Positions 32,018-44,001 of a DNA stretch of 64,000 bases are shown here, one piece after another. Every line of letters begins with the position of its first letter. Position 1 is the first letter of the stretch. The notes below the pieces were generated by a model, which ran no database searches, was not told the DNA's origin, and saw only the letters and a list, made by a program, of their open reading frames with translations. Source of the DNA: Chenopodium formosanum (lineage: Eukaryota; Streptophyta; Magnoliopsida; Caryophyllales; Amaranthaceae); the NCBI GenBank assembly GCA_024500155.1, contig CM044877.1:17551501-17615500 (forward strand). The letters are read 5' to 3'. The position numbers were made by a program, and so were the translations under genes.

Positions 32018-32751
32018 TAACTAATATATAGAGCTAAACTTTTAGCCAGGTCACAAAATTGTGACAGTTGGCATTCCAACTTTTCGCCAAGTGTCGTGTC
32101 ATGTTGGATAGATTTAAATAAACTTCATAAGATAAAAAAAAAAAAGTTAATTTAGAATTCTATTTGGATAGAATTTTAGGATAAAATTTATAATTTAGAG
32201 TTTTATTAACGATAAAATGCCAATATTTCAGATGTACAAATTGAATTATAATTTTATTCAAAAAAATTACTAGATTATAATTCTAAAAAATTATCATATA
32301 AATTTATTTATTTATATCATAATATTTTTTAGAGCGAAGGGAGTATTTTAAAGCGTAAAACATTCATTTATAATATATACTACTAAATTATATACTTCAC
32401 AATCTAATAAAATAGATACCTGTCAATTAGGGCTGGGTCATGAAATATCTCGGATTGGGTCACTTCAGGTTCGAGTCAAGAAATGTTCGAGTCAATCCAA
32501 CGTGCTTTGAACAATTATTTTATTTAGTTTATTTTTTGCTAATTTTTTCTTTTAATGTATTAAAGCGAACATTTTCACCAATATTATTATTAGTCATTAT
32601 ATGCCTACTGGATAACATATCGTCAGAAAAACACATTAATTCCTAATTAATTTTGTATCAATGAAATATTTTAAATTTTCCATATAGATTATAAATTTTT
32701 CTTAAAATTCAAAAAGCAATTCGCATATCGCAGCACGAGACACAAAACTAG
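32018..32751 (+). mobile_element. Non-autonomous Helitron, tandem copy 2
   Basis: Begins right after copy 1 with TAACTAATATATAGAGC and the same GCTAAACTTTTAGCCAGGTC block. Ends CGCATATCGCAGCACGAGACACAAAA-type sequence and CTAG at 32748-32751 followed by T. Homologous to copy 1 along most of its length, with small indels. The frame 32440-32646 is not a gene. Confidence 0.65.
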
Positions 32752-32771
32752 TAACCTAAATAAAAAATACG

Positions 32772-33731
32772 GCTATTTCATCAAATGCCACTGAGCACTT
32801 TAATAATTCACCAAAAGCTATCACAGTTTTCAAAATTCACCAAATGCCACCCAGTTTTTATTAAATTCACCGATTGTCATTACTGACTATCAACCGTTAA
32901 CTTTGTTATTCATTAGGGTTTAATTATGACACATGTCATGATATGATTAGTCCATTTATCTTAATTTTATAAAAATAAAAAAAAAAACCAAAAATTTTCC
33001 CCGCCACCTACCCACCACCGCCAAACCCTAGCCCATCCCCTTATCTCGCTGGAAAACGGCCGGCCACCCCCTTAATCACAAAAAATCGGCCGCCCTTTAG
33101 CACCCCAACTGACCCACCGTCGACTCCCAAAACCACCCACGCTGCCCGCCTTGACCCCAAATTAAAAACCACCAACACGAGCTTTAATCAAGCACCCTCT
33201 TCTTTCCTCCGTCGCCAAAATCGCCTCTCCTCCCTCCCCCCCCCCCTCGAAATGGTCGTTTTGAAGGCGGGAGAAGGGAGGAGGGGCGTTTTTACTGGTG
33301 GTGTTTGGGGTCGGGGCATGCTATGTGGGTGGTTTTTGGGGTAGGGGAAGCTCGTGTTGGTGGTTTATGGGGTCGGGGCAGTTTGTGTGCGAGGTTTTGG
33401 GGGTCGGCGGTGGGTCAGGTAGGGTGGCTAAAGGACCGGTCGGACGATTGTTAGTGGTTAAGGGGTGGCCGATCGTGGCGAGATAAGGGGAGGGGCTAGG
33501 GTTTGGCGGTGGTGGGTAGGTGCCTGAGAAAATTTTAGGGTTTTTTTTTTTTTTTTTTTTAAAAAAAATTTATGAATTAAGATAAATGATCCAATCATAT
33601 CATAATTAAACCTTAATAACTAACGGAGTTAATGGTCATTAGTCATTAATAGCACTTGGTGAATTTTAAAAAAATTGGGTGACATTTGATAAATCATGAA
33701 AAGTCATATGTCATTTGGTAAATTTTTAAAC
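32772..33731. mobile_element. Foldback element related to 10120-11389
   Basis: The left end TTTCATCAAATGCCACTGAG is close to the terminal sequence of the 10120-11389 element. The right end is the approximate inverse (...CATTTGATAAATCATG ... CATTTGGTAAA). The inner arms mirror each other (CACCGCCAAACCCTAGCCC near 33014 against GGGCTAGGGTTTGGCGGTGG near 33493). Older and more diverged, with no clean target duplication. The Gly/Trp-rich frame 33298-33486 is an artefact. Confidence 0.75.
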
Positions 33732-33759
33732 AAAAACTTTTTTATACATCCGCTTTACA

Positions 33760-34130
33760 CTAACATTAGTGTACATCGAGCAGTATAAGGGTAACTTTTA
33801 GCTAATTTTAGGGTAACTTTTAGCTAATTTTAGGGTAACTTTTTGTCTTTTTTTGGGTAACTTTAAACATAATACAATTTTTATATAAATCAACAACAAG
33901 AAAAGTTTTATAAAGGTAATTTAATTACATTCAATCATTAATAATTGATTTGTAGTCATTTAAAATATGATTCTTTACTAATAAAGCGTAGATAATTTTT
34001 ATTTGAATTGGGTTACTTTAACGCATATTGGGATAACTTTTATTCATTTTAGGGGTAACTTTTAATCACTTTAGGTTATCTTTATAATGGATGTACAATA
34101 ATTATTGTACACCCGATTTTTTTAAAAGTT
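33760..34130. repeat. Repeats of GGGTAACTTTTAG within a possible MITE
   Basis: The phrase GGGTAACTTTTAGCTAATTT occurs twice in tandem (about 33789-33840). Variants of the GGGTAACTTT part recur at 33835-33862 and 34040-34085. Outer sequences TGTACATC and GATGTAC/TTGTACACCC suggest loose inverted ends, but I could not define a target duplication. Confidence 0.4.
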
Positions 34131-34209
34131 TGAGATTTCTAAAATGCTCATTAACATTAGATGAAATAGCGGTAAAAAGTAAGAATTCCCAAAGTAGAGG
34201 AACAACTAA

Positions 34210-34556
34210 GGGTGTGTTCGGCACTACTCAACAAAAAATGTGAGTGTTTGGCAAAATAATGGTTCAAGTAGCTTTTAGTGGTAGAGGTAGCTTTTTATTA
34301 AAAGCTAGGATTATTAGCTTTTGAAGTTAGAGGTAGCTTTTGAGGTAGCTTTTGAAAATTTAATGTATAGTTTTAAAAATAAAATATTGATTCTTAAATG
34401 TAGCAGCTAGTCAACCACTACTTTACCAAACAATCATACCTAAATTATCTTTTCTCACAGCTAACAGCTTGTTGACAGCTAACAGTTACATACACAGCTA
34501 ACAGCTACCTTCACGGCTACAGCTACCTTCACGACTATATTTTGCCGAACATGCCC
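34210..34556. mobile_element. PIF/Harbinger-like MITE upstream of the PLAC8 gene
   Basis: Terminal repeats GGGTGTGTTCGGCA and (inverse) GGGCATGTTCGGCA, flanked by the 3-bp duplication TAA (34207-34209 and 34557-34559). The 347-bp interior has repeated GTAGCTTTT and ACAGCTA words. It ends about 110 bp before the donor of the PLAC8 leader intron, so it probably lies in or next to that promoter. Confidence 0.8.
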
Positions 34557-34665
34557 TAAGAAGATCCACTAGAAAGCATTCCGGACATACAAAACTTTTC
34601 CGACCAGATTGGAATCTCGTTATTTTTCTGAATTTGAATCGAAGAAGATTTGCAAACTCTCTTAG

Positions 34666-35121
34666 GTAAAAATGTTTTATTTATTTTTTAATTGTTACTT
34701 AATTAATAACCTATAAAATAAATCAGTTGAAGGTTCAATTCTTCATAAAACCCTTCAAACCAATTCTTGGGTTTTGCTGAATTTTATGTTTGTATACAGC
34801 AGCAAAATTCTGGGTTTATTTAATTTTTTTTATGTGAATTATTTGTGATTTCTTGAATCTGATATTTTCCTCTTTGAATAATTTATGGGTGTTGTTTCAA
34901 TCAAATTCTTGGTTTTTGCTGTCTTTGATTTTTGTAATTCATGGCAAAATTCTGGGTTTTTATTTTATATTTCATACTTCGTACTATTATTTAACTTTAC
35001 TGTTGTTTAATTTTGTTGGGTTAATTACTTAATTGAATTTTGTAGTTTTTTTTTTGAATAATTTCTGGGTTTTGCAATTGATTTATTTCTTGGAAACTCT
35101 TTATCAGAAAATTTTTTGCAG
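34666..35121 (+). other. Leader intron of the PLAC8 gene
   Basis: Donor CTTAG/GTAAAA at 34666 and acceptor TTTTTTGCAG ending at 35121, with a T-rich interior typical of plant introns. The next exon starts CTGATTGAAGAG and reaches the ATG at 35181 after 59 bases. Inferred from splice-site quality and base composition, not from a transcript. Confidence 0.55.
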
Positions 35122-35180
35122 CTGATTGAAGAGAGGATTTGGGCAGTGCGGCTATTTTCTTTCAATTCTGAAGAACGAAT

Positions 35181-38100
35181 ATGAAAGGAAATGGGAGCTA
35201 TGTGCCACCTCCTTATATACTCCTGGGGCAGTCTGAGGAAGATTATGAAGCTTTAACTGCAGGGATCAATGATGTTAAAGCTTCTGCTTCGGCTTCGATT
35301 AGTGATGGCACTGTGCAGTGGTCTTCTGGAATCTGTGCTTGTTGCGACGATACCCCGAGCTGTATGCTACTATCTGACTTGTGACACTTGATTAAAACAC
35401 AAGGATGAGTTTGTCAAAGGTGCAATTTGAGCATATTAAAAAAAAAAAAAAATTATTACTGAAAGATGTAGTTTAGGTGATATTTATCTTGATTTTATGC
35501 ATTGTAGAGAATTAATGACTCAGTTAGATTTCTTGTATGGTGCCTTTGAAGTGAATATAAACTCTTACTTCATATATTTTAATTGATATCATTGCTCAAA
35601 ATCCTTTACAAAACTCTTACTTCATATTGCCTCTGATTCGATTTAAGCTCAGCTAATGGTTTTATGCATATAGGTTTCCACTTTGCAATATAAATTTACC
35701 ACCAGATTAGATTATGAGGTTTCCATATATTTGGTCCTAACACATGTTTTTTCACTATATTTGATGTTCTGAGAATTGCATTACGCCATCGAGTCCCTTC
35801 TGATGTGTCTTGCTCTTGCCTATCTTGAATTAATAATCCTATCAATAAGTTTTCATTTTGGTGCCCAGTCCCTGTGTACATCATTGTTTTACTCTCTTTT
35901 TCTTTTTTTTTTTTTTAAAAAACTCTAAATAATTGAAGTATTTTATTTGAGGGTTGTACATGCTACTTATTTGGATCATTGAATTGGGAATACTGCAAAT
36001 CAGAGATACCTTACTTTTTCTTATTTACTCAATGCAGGTTGTATAGGTACCTTTTGCCCCTGCTATCTCTTTGCTAAGAATGATGAGTTTCTGGGTTCTG
36101 GAACTCTGGCAGGACCTTGTGTGGTTCATTGTATGCTTTGGACCCTAGCCAGCAGTGGTTGTTTCATGTATTGTATACTTTTGGGGTTGCCTGGATGTCT
36201 TCTTTCATCTTATGCATACAACTATCGAAAGATACTTCGAACCAAGTATAATCTGCCGGTAAGTCATCTTTGCTATATTTGCTTTCTTGTCTTTATATTT
36301 CCCATACATAGGAGATGTAATTCCATAAACCTGGAGAATGCTTCTGAATTTCATCCTCGCTTCTTGTAGTTGTGTAGTGTGTATGATTATTGGAGGTGTA
36401 TAAATTGCTGTTTTTTGCTGTCTGTTTTCGGTCACTAAATTATTCTTTTTACGATTAGTTCCTTTTGTAGAAGACATAATTTCAGGGATCGTTTGTTTAG
36501 AGAGGATTTAGGAAAAGATATGAGGAAAGGGGTAGATAAGGAAAAAAACATTAAAAACTGCAAATTTCCTTGTGTGTTTGGGTTGACAAGTAAAAGGGAA
36601 TCAAAGCCTACTGCAACCACCCTTTCTATGTTTCGCTATATTTTTTCCACCACCAAGCCTACTCTCAATCCTCACTAGATCGTCTTCCACCACCGAACCA
36701 CTCTCTCTCCTCACTCTATCTTCTTAATTTTTCTACAATCTTCTAGATCTTCACCAAAACCTTACTCCGCCACATATGGTACGAAAATACGGTTTTGGTC
36801 ACAATTGTAATAATGTTCACTGTGTTATGTGAACAGAGTTGATGCATTGATCCCAGACTGTTTTGTGGTTGTCACGTGATACAAATATGATACATATGTA
36901 ATTGTATGCGATTAGAGTAGTTAGAGTAGATTATTAGAGGCTAAGAGCCAATATATGGGAGACATGGGAGATTTTTCACGCTGTCTTTGAATAGTAAGTA
37001 ACTTTTGAGTGAAACACAGGATGTAATGTTCAATTTAGGAATGGTACAAGTGATTCAGATGAGGGTATGAGATCACTGGTTTTTGAAATGCCCCTTATTC
37101 AACATGAAAAATCCTTTACAATGTGGCCTAACAGAAATGATACAGCTATATTTTTGTACTATGGCAGCATCTACTATGCCAATATGCTAGATGCTGCCAT
37201 CTCCATTACCGCATTGCGCAATTGAGAGTTTTAGGTCCAAATCTGACCTCAAAACTCCAAAATCTGAGCATTAATGGTCAAATTCGACCATTAGTTTATT
37301 TTAATTTTTAATTAATTAATTTATTATTTTTTTTTTTAATCGTGGTCAGTCTTTCTAAATCTCTCTTTCTCTTATTTGCCTTTTCTCTTTCTTGGTGGTT
37401 GTGGTTGACTTTTTATTGACAAGTAAAGATCTTATTGCCAAAAAGGGAAAGTGACAGAGAAATCAAAAGCCTACAACCACCAAAACACAAACCAACACTT
37501 AACTTCCACCTTCTATGATGGGTGGAAGCAGAGCATCATTATAAGCCTACACAATAAGTCAACAACATCAATCTCTATCAGTTTCATTAAGCCTACAAGC
37601 AACATTAAAAGTTATCTCCTTGACAACCTGATCAGCAGACTTCGTGCTCTTGCCAAAAATTGCTTCTTTGCCATTATATTCAGCATTCCTGTTACAGTGT
37701 AGCATGCGTAGAACACTTTCCCAAATTGAATAAGAGAGTAGCTGCAAGTAAACAACAAGTGTTGAACTGTTTCTCCATGCTTTCGACATAAAACACACTC
37801 ATAATTAACTTGAATCCCCCAAGACGGAAACCTGTCATTTGTACTTGGCCTATTTTTAATAGCTAACATAGAACAGACAAACTTCTCAGACTCGCTTTAT
37901 TGCAATAAATTACTGTTCTCCAATCCACTTGTTTCAAAATCACTTTTTTCCTTGAAATAAGTAATTAACTAAATATTACTCCAATCACCAGTAGTACCAG
38001 TATATTTCCTACACTCAAAGATCTTCCTCACCAATCAAGATGCAGCTTTAGGAATCTCCATGGTTAAGATGTTCCTGGATTTAATTTAATAGGAATGAAT

Positions 38101-41100
38101 CCACTTCAAACAGAGTTTGTCTCTTTTAACCCAAAGGCCATAGCAACATGGATAAAGCAACTTTAGGATGCAAATCAAATCCCAAGCAATAGGAGCCTAT
38201 TCAGTGCTAGAAATATCACCAGCCCAATGAAAAGTTCTACAGATAAGTTCAATAGCTCTAATGACTTAGTCTGGCTTAAATAAGGTGCAATAAGGTGCAG
38301 ATGTCGATTGGAGTCTTCCAACATTAGAAAGCTTCTTAACTACCCGATATCACCCTACTATTCTACTAATATATCTATCAGCTGGGGGTTTGCACTTTTA
38401 TAGAGAGCGTTCAACTTGATAAAGGAGTACCCAAATGTGTAAAGAGTAAACTTTCTTTAAAGAATGATCAATTGCTAAGCCTACGGTGGGTTCATAACGC
38501 TCTCAATTCAACAAATGCAGTAAGGTCGCTAACACATCAGAATTACTAATTGTAATTGAAACTAAACCTCAAAAAATAAGAATTTTCGATTCAAACTCTT
38601 ATTAACATGAAGGAAATTTTGACTTTTACCAAAAATAAAAAAAAAAAAAAAATAGTTTTTAACCACCAAAAATTCTAAAACTTTTATTTTACCACAAAAA
38701 AAAAAAAGTTTATAAAAATTGTTTTTCACCACCTAGCGTCAAAAAACTGTTAAATCTAACGATTTTAAAAAAAAATTTCTTTGAATTTCGTGTGCAAAAC
38801 ATGTTATTCTTAGGTTTAGGGGGGCATTTTGAACCTATAAATCTAATTTGAGGTCAGAATTGACAAAAAATGATCGAAAATGCCTTATTTTGCGTGAAAC
38901 ACGCAAAATAAGACATTTTCGATCATTTTTTTATCAATTTTGACCTTAAATTGGAGTCATATGGTCAAAATGCCTCCCAAAACCCCTAAATATCATATTT
39001 TTGACACGAAAATCGAAGAATTAAAAAAATTTCGTTAGGTTTTTTAACGACAAGTGGTAAAAAACAACTTTTAATTTTTTATTTGGTGGTAAAGTATACG
39101 TTTTAGAAGTTTTGGTGGTTAAAAACCTTTTTTTTTTTTTGGTTTTGTTTGTGGTAAAAGTCAAAAAATCCTAACATGAATTAATCAAACAATTAATGTG
39201 GTTGTAAGATTTATCAAACTATCAATTTGAGATATCAACAATCAATAAAATCAGTAATTTCAATCAATATTCGTCATATAAACATGGATTCCCAAACATA
39301 AAAATAAAACTACTCAAGCATGAAATAAATAATTAAATTAGATGTAAGAAAGAACCTATAATTGAAAGCACTAAATTGATAAATAAAATAAAGAGAAATT
39401 AAAAAATATTAATAAATTGAAATAATAAACCTAAGAATCATCCATGGACGAATCCGTGGAGATCTCAGACACTTCAACGAATGTAAAATAATAAAAGGCA
39501 TGAGGGAAAATAGTTCCTCTTCCTAAATTCTAATCTAAAACTAATTAAGCAAAAGAAATAAGAAAATAAAGTACATAAGCATAGCAATTGGTTAAAGGTG
39601 ATGATGATGCAATGATAATCAGAAAACACACATCTAACGAGCTACGAATGCAGCAAATGTTGGGGGCAGATTCGAAGCTTGGACTTTGGGGCCATAGCTT
39701 GTCGTGCGGGCATAGGGAAATTTTGCAGTCTCTTTATCTCTTCTTATAAGAAGCGTATATGGGGGTGTGACCTATCATTAAAAAAACTCTTCTGCTATGT
39801 TTGGGTAACAAATTAGAAGGGAAATGAAAGGGAGGGAAATAGGATGAAGGGGAAGGAAGGGAAAGTGGAGGAAATGATGAGCTCCATTTTCCCTCCAAAT
39901 CTCTCCAATTTTGAAGGGATGATCTTTATTAAAGGAGGAGGGAAAATGGATCCCTCCCTCCCCCTCCCCTTCCCTCACCCAACATATTATCCAAACAAGG
40001 AAGTTTGTCTCCCTCCCTTTCCCTTTCCCTTCCTTTCCTTCCATTTTTTGTTATCCAAACATAGCCTTCAAGTATAGTTTCCAATGCAACTTGAATCACT
40101 TCTGATGTTGTATAACTCAAGTTATGATAAAAAGAATGAACAAGGATCAATTTTTGCCACTTTTTGTAACCAGTGTATAACTTCGTTATTAACTCAAATT
40201 CATTCCTGAAAGGCGTTTAGCGATCGCTGTGGATGCTATTTTCATTAATCATTCATAATTTTCTTAAAATAAACATCCACGAACATTAACTCTTCAATCA
40301 ATGAACTTTATCAATCAACTTTCCGTCTAAATATCAATCAAATCAACTCAAAATCACCTAAAACATTAAGAAAATACAAAAAAAAATGAAGTAGGTGTTG
40401 CTAAAGTTTTCATCATACTTTGAGGTTTGAAATTAGTACGAGTGAATGTTTTTTTTTTGCTGTAAAGAGAGAAGTGATTGTTATGGGGACATATCGCAGC
40501 AACAAATTTTAAAAGGTTTAAAATCTCTCTTCTTTCCAAGTTTCCATCCACTACTTCCTCTCCCCAACCCCAAGTCAAAAGGCATGAATGGGGTGCCATC
40601 CACCTCCAGTTCACCAGTGCCAATGTGTTGCTCTTCATCTTCTCATGATGTTGACTTGCACTCGGATAGGGATTAGAATAATTTATTGAATTTACTGCTA
40701 TAATTAAGGCAATTGGACTTGCACTTGCACTTGCAGAGGAGGAATAATGGACTTTATGTTGTCTATTAGTGATATTGTGCTCGACAATGAATATTAATTG
40801 ATTAAATTCTATCAGTGTTTACTACAAATTTACTCTTGTTCCAGTTATCTTCTATTTTAGCATTTGTTTTGTCTTGTCTTTTGCTAAGATTTCTTTCAAT
40901 AGCAGAGTCCCCAAAGGATTCTGCTGTTTCAATATCTTTTTGATCTATAGGATGGTTTTAGTTTTTCCCTCAAACCTTTAGCTTCATAGTTTTAATCTTT
41001 GGTATTATTGTGACGCAGGAGGCGCCCTGTGGAGATTTTGCAACTCATTTTTTTTGTCATATATGTGCCTTGTGCCAAGAATACAGGGAAATCTGTGAAA

Positions 41101-41189
41101 GATCTGGTGATCCCAATTATGGTGACCCTAAACGACCTGTAATTACTGCTCCACCTGTTCAGAAAATGGAACCGCGTCCAGGAGAGTAA
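35181..41189 (+). CDS. PLAC8-domain cysteine-rich protein (cell number regulator / PCR-like)
   Basis: Three coding exons: 35181-35361, 36038-36258 and 41019-41189. All introns have GT/AG borders (GTATGC...GCAG and GTAAGT...GCAG), and 573 nt join in frame to 190 residues. The N-terminus MKGNGSYVPPPYILLGQSEE is typical of plant PLAC8 proteins. Exon 1/2 encodes CDDTPSCCIGTFCPCYLFAK, the Cys-rich CCxGxxCPC core. A hydrophobic segment (about residues 88-118) containing FMYCILLGLPGCLL is a likely membrane span. Exon 3 carries FFCHICALCQEYREIC, the second Cys cluster with the conserved QE.RE. The family includes regulators of cell number and of cadmium/calcium transport at the plasma membrane; the function of this member is not known. 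The start is the first ATG after the leader intron. Intron 2 is 4.76 kb and holds a LINE remnant, a foldback element and a MITE, yet the splice sites and frame are intact, so the gene is probably functional. Confidence 0.93.
37450..38500 (-). pseudogene. LINE (non-LTR retrotransposon) C-terminal remnant in PLAC8 intron 2
   Basis: The minus strand contains the end of a plant L1-type ORF2: about 38160-38060 reads IAWDLICILK and KRDKLCLKWIHSYY, then MEIPKAASWLVRKIFECRKY. At 37869-37612 it reads LAIKNRPSTNDRFPSWGIQV followed by ECVLCRKHGETVQHLLFTCS, the zinc-binding domain found after reverse transcriptase (C..C....H..C). Stops and frame changes interrupt it, and RT and endonuclease are missing. 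It is antisense to the host gene. Confidence 0.7.
38612..39171. mobile_element. Palindromic Mutator-like foldback MITE in PLAC8 intron 2
   Basis: Terminal repeats GGAAATTTTGACTTTTACCA and (inverse) GGATTTTTTGACTTTTACCA, flanked by a perfect 9-bp duplication TAACATGAA (38603-38611 and 39172-39180). The two 270-bp halves mirror each other around CGTGAAACACG near 38897. No coding capacity. The 58303-59110 element has the same termini. Confidence 0.9.
39794..40065. mobile_element. Foldback MITE in PLAC8 intron 2
   Basis: Ends GCTATGTTTGGGTAACAAAT and (inverse) GCTATGTTTGGATAACAAAA. The body is GGGAGGG/CCCTCCC-rich and inverted (for example AAGGGAAAGTGG against CCCTTTCCCTT). The target duplication is not certain (CTTCT left, CTTCA right). 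The three frames over it (39778-40150) are artefacts of the purine/pyrimidine tracts. Confidence 0.65.
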
Positions 41190-42289
41190 TGCTTCGTTGT
41201 ATTATCCTGGCTTGTCGGCCATGCTGCGATTCTGATTTCAAGTTATCATCAAAGAGTCCTAGGTTGTCAATGTTCTGTTTTGTAAATTGTCTAGTCTCAT
41301 GTCATGGATATAAATATCTTTCTGAGAGACTTGGAGGGATTTAATCATCTTTCTCAGAGACATTTGGATCTTTTTATATACTGGTAATCATAGTGGAAAA
41401 TGTAACTTAAGTGTAGAAAGGGGGCTTGAATCTGTTGGACATGTATTGATGCAGAAACCGAGTTTTGTTTGAAACGATAGTAGACCAAGTCTATCATTTA
41501 CTCTCTCGTATAGGATAAGTGTAATAGTTGTATTTTCATGATCACTAATGTACAACTTTGATACATTTTTATCTTTGATTATGAATTTCTTTTGTACTAA
41601 ACATTAGGAAATTTTGTAAAAATCGCTTTTCAAATACACCACTTGTTTTTTACGAACTTAAAAAATACACCCCAAAATGCAAACCAATAAGTATCACCAC
41701 CCCTCTCCTCTATTTTGGCTTGTAATTTGATTGAGCAACACCTTGAAGTAGTATTACAGACACTGATACACTTCATTTTCGGTTCACAATTGTCATTTAT
41801 TAGCTTATATTTTGAAGTTAAGTGACTTATGTCATTCAACTTAGATTAGTGGATAAGTTTTTTGTTATTAAATGTCAATTTGTGGGGGTCAAACTTTACA
41901 TGAGCTAGGGCCTATTATGTTTACTTTATTTATACTTATTTTAGATCTAACTAGTTAAGATAATTTCATATAAATTAAGTGCAAGAAAAATAGGTTTTGA
42001 TAATGGCTACCCAAGTACAAAGTACAACTAAAATAAGTTTTAGTAAAGGAATTAAGATAAGTTCAGTTAAGTTCATATAAGTGAAAATTAGGTGAATCGA
42101 ACCCACCTTAAATTTAAAATATGTGCAGTGAATGACATAAAACGTCAACATTTAGATGAGAGGAGGTGATAGAGAGCGATTGCCACCTAGCGAGATAAGT
42201 TTTATTAAAAACTCTATAATGTAATTGGATTAATGTATTTATAGAGTTTATTTGATGTGTTTAAAGTTAGATGGATATATAGTCTAGCT
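41190..42289. other. PLAC8 3' untranslated region and following intergenic DNA
   Basis: The likely 3' UTR extends to about 41530 (no single polyadenylation signal stands out). Beyond that the DNA is AT-rich with no supported gene; the minus-strand frame 41839-41630 has no family signature. Confidence 0.5.
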
Positions 42290-42983
42290 TAGACCTGGCA
42301 TTCCTGACCCGACCCGATTGACCCGACCCGAATGATCCGAAAGTTGACCCGAAAAATGAGCCGAACCCGAACCAACCCGACCCGATCTGAACCCGACCCG
42401 AAATGGAGTTGACCCGAACATGACCCAATGACCCGAATTAACCCAACCTGAATGACCTGACCCGAAACCCGAACTTGACCCGACTCAAAATGACCCGAAA
42501 CCCGAAGTGACCCGACCCGATTTTAACCCGAATTAATTGACCCAAATCGACCCGACCCAAATTGACCCGAATCCTACACTGAATAGGGGTGAAATGGTGA
42601 ATTACTTAGTTTAGGGCTTCTTTCTTCCCTAAGTAATAGGTACTCACGATTTTTTTTTATATTTTTTAACTTTACTTTATTTTTCCAACTATTTTTGTAA
42701 GGGAATTTATTTTGGTGACCCGACACAAACTTGACCCGAATTGACTCGACCCGAAATTGACCCGAAAATTAATCCTAAAAATTGACTCGACCCGAATTGA
42801 TCCAACCCGAATAGACACGACCTGAACTTGACCCGACCCGAACTTGACCCGAAGTGATGACTAGAATTTGATCCGAAATCCAAATTGACCCGAACCCGAC
42901 CCGAACATTTGCTGACCCGAACTTGACCCGACCAAAATTGACTCGATCCAAACACGACCCGAATGACCCGTTTGCCAGGTCTA
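42290..42983. mobile_element. hAT-like element made of GACCCGA words
   Basis: Terminal inverted repeats TAGACCTGGCA at both ends. The flanks GTCTAGCT and GTCGATCT match at 6 of 8 bases, fitting an aged 8-bp hAT duplication. Two blocks (about 42307-42570 and 42715-42975) consist almost wholly of TTGACCCGA, ACCCGACCCGA and near variants, with an AT-rich centre (42575-42710). The minus-strand frame 42955-42707 is the translation of these repeats, not a gene. Confidence 0.75.
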
Positions 42984-43084
42984 GTCGATCTAGCTGCTAT
43001 GACTTTTTTTCACTTAGGTTTTTTGTTTGATTGAAATTGTTTTTGTTAAAATCAAACTATTTTTACTGAATTAATTGTGAGATC

Positions 43085-43229
43085 GTTATATACACCCGGG
43101 GTACTGTACACCCAAGAGTATGTTGTTCTCATTTTGATGATTGTTTTTCATTTAATCATCAAATGAACAATAAAAACTAATCTTGGGTCAAAGTTAGTTG
43201 GGTGTACAGTGCACCCGAGTGTATATAAC
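43085..43229. mobile_element. Small palindromic MITE (TATACACCC/GTGTACAG)
   Basis: Ends GTTATATACACCCGGGGTAC and (inverse) GTTATATACACTCGGGTGCA, with nested TGTACACCC inverted copies, about 145 bp in all. No clear target duplication. Similar TTGTACACCC ends occur near 34105 and 50250. Confidence 0.55.
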
Positions 43230-43874
43230 AAATTCCATAATTAATTTGATTCTATTGAACTTTTTTTCTTTAATGACTCCCTATTATATTTGTTCTTTAA
43301 TGTTATTGATTTTTATTGATTAAAATATATTTTTACTAGAAATGAACGGAACTTATGCTTGTTGAATTTAATTATTTTTACTAAACTTGAACTATTTTTA
43401 TTAAAATTTGAATAAAGTGAAGATAACACGACTTACTTTGATTACTAACTTTCTATGTGGCTGACCATTCAGTTAGTACGTGTTACAGAGGTTAATTTGT
43501 TAGGATTATAAGGGTTACTTTGTTAGGGTTATAAGGGTTCTCTTTAGGGATGTCAACAAGGCAGGACGCGCGAAGCGGTGCAAATTTTGGCTTTCATATC
43601 CTTATTCCCACCTAACATTTCATCCCCATCCCCATCCTCATCCTCACGGCGGGGCCAAAACTCATCCCATCTCTGCCGGACCCAATTCTAAAACCATTCC
43701 CGCACCACCCCCACTTGAATATCCATTCCCACCTAATCCTCACCAACGACCCGCTTAATCCCCGCCTCCCAAATACGTATTTTACATGATTATTTATATG
43801 AAATAGTATAAATTATACAATTACTAGATAAAGCCCGTGCTATGCACGATTTGTTTGAATTTTTAAAGTATATA

Positions 43875-43964
43875 CTACCTCCATTTCTTATAATGTGCAA
43901 CAAAGGGGTATTATTTTTGAGACATAAAATATTCCTTTGTTGCACATAATAAGAAACGGAGATA

Positions 43965-43965
<1 letters not shown>
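43875..43965. mobile_element. Stowaway MITE inside the mini-Helitron
   Basis: Inverted ends CTACCTCCATTTCTTATAAT and CTATCTCCGTTTCTTATTAT, with TA duplicates on both sides (43873-43874 and 43966-43967). Length 91 bp; the sequence type CTNCCTCCGTTTC is the Stowaway (Tc1/mariner) consensus in plants. Confidence 0.88.

Positions 43966-44001
<36 letters not shown>

Noticed and set aside
37451..37702. 83-residue plus-strand frame in PLAC8 intron 2
   Set aside because: It is antisense to the LINE zinc-binding remnant and has no family signature.
42707..42955. Ser/Phe/Gly-rich 82-residue minus-strand frame
   Set aside because: It is the translation of the GACCCGA repeats.
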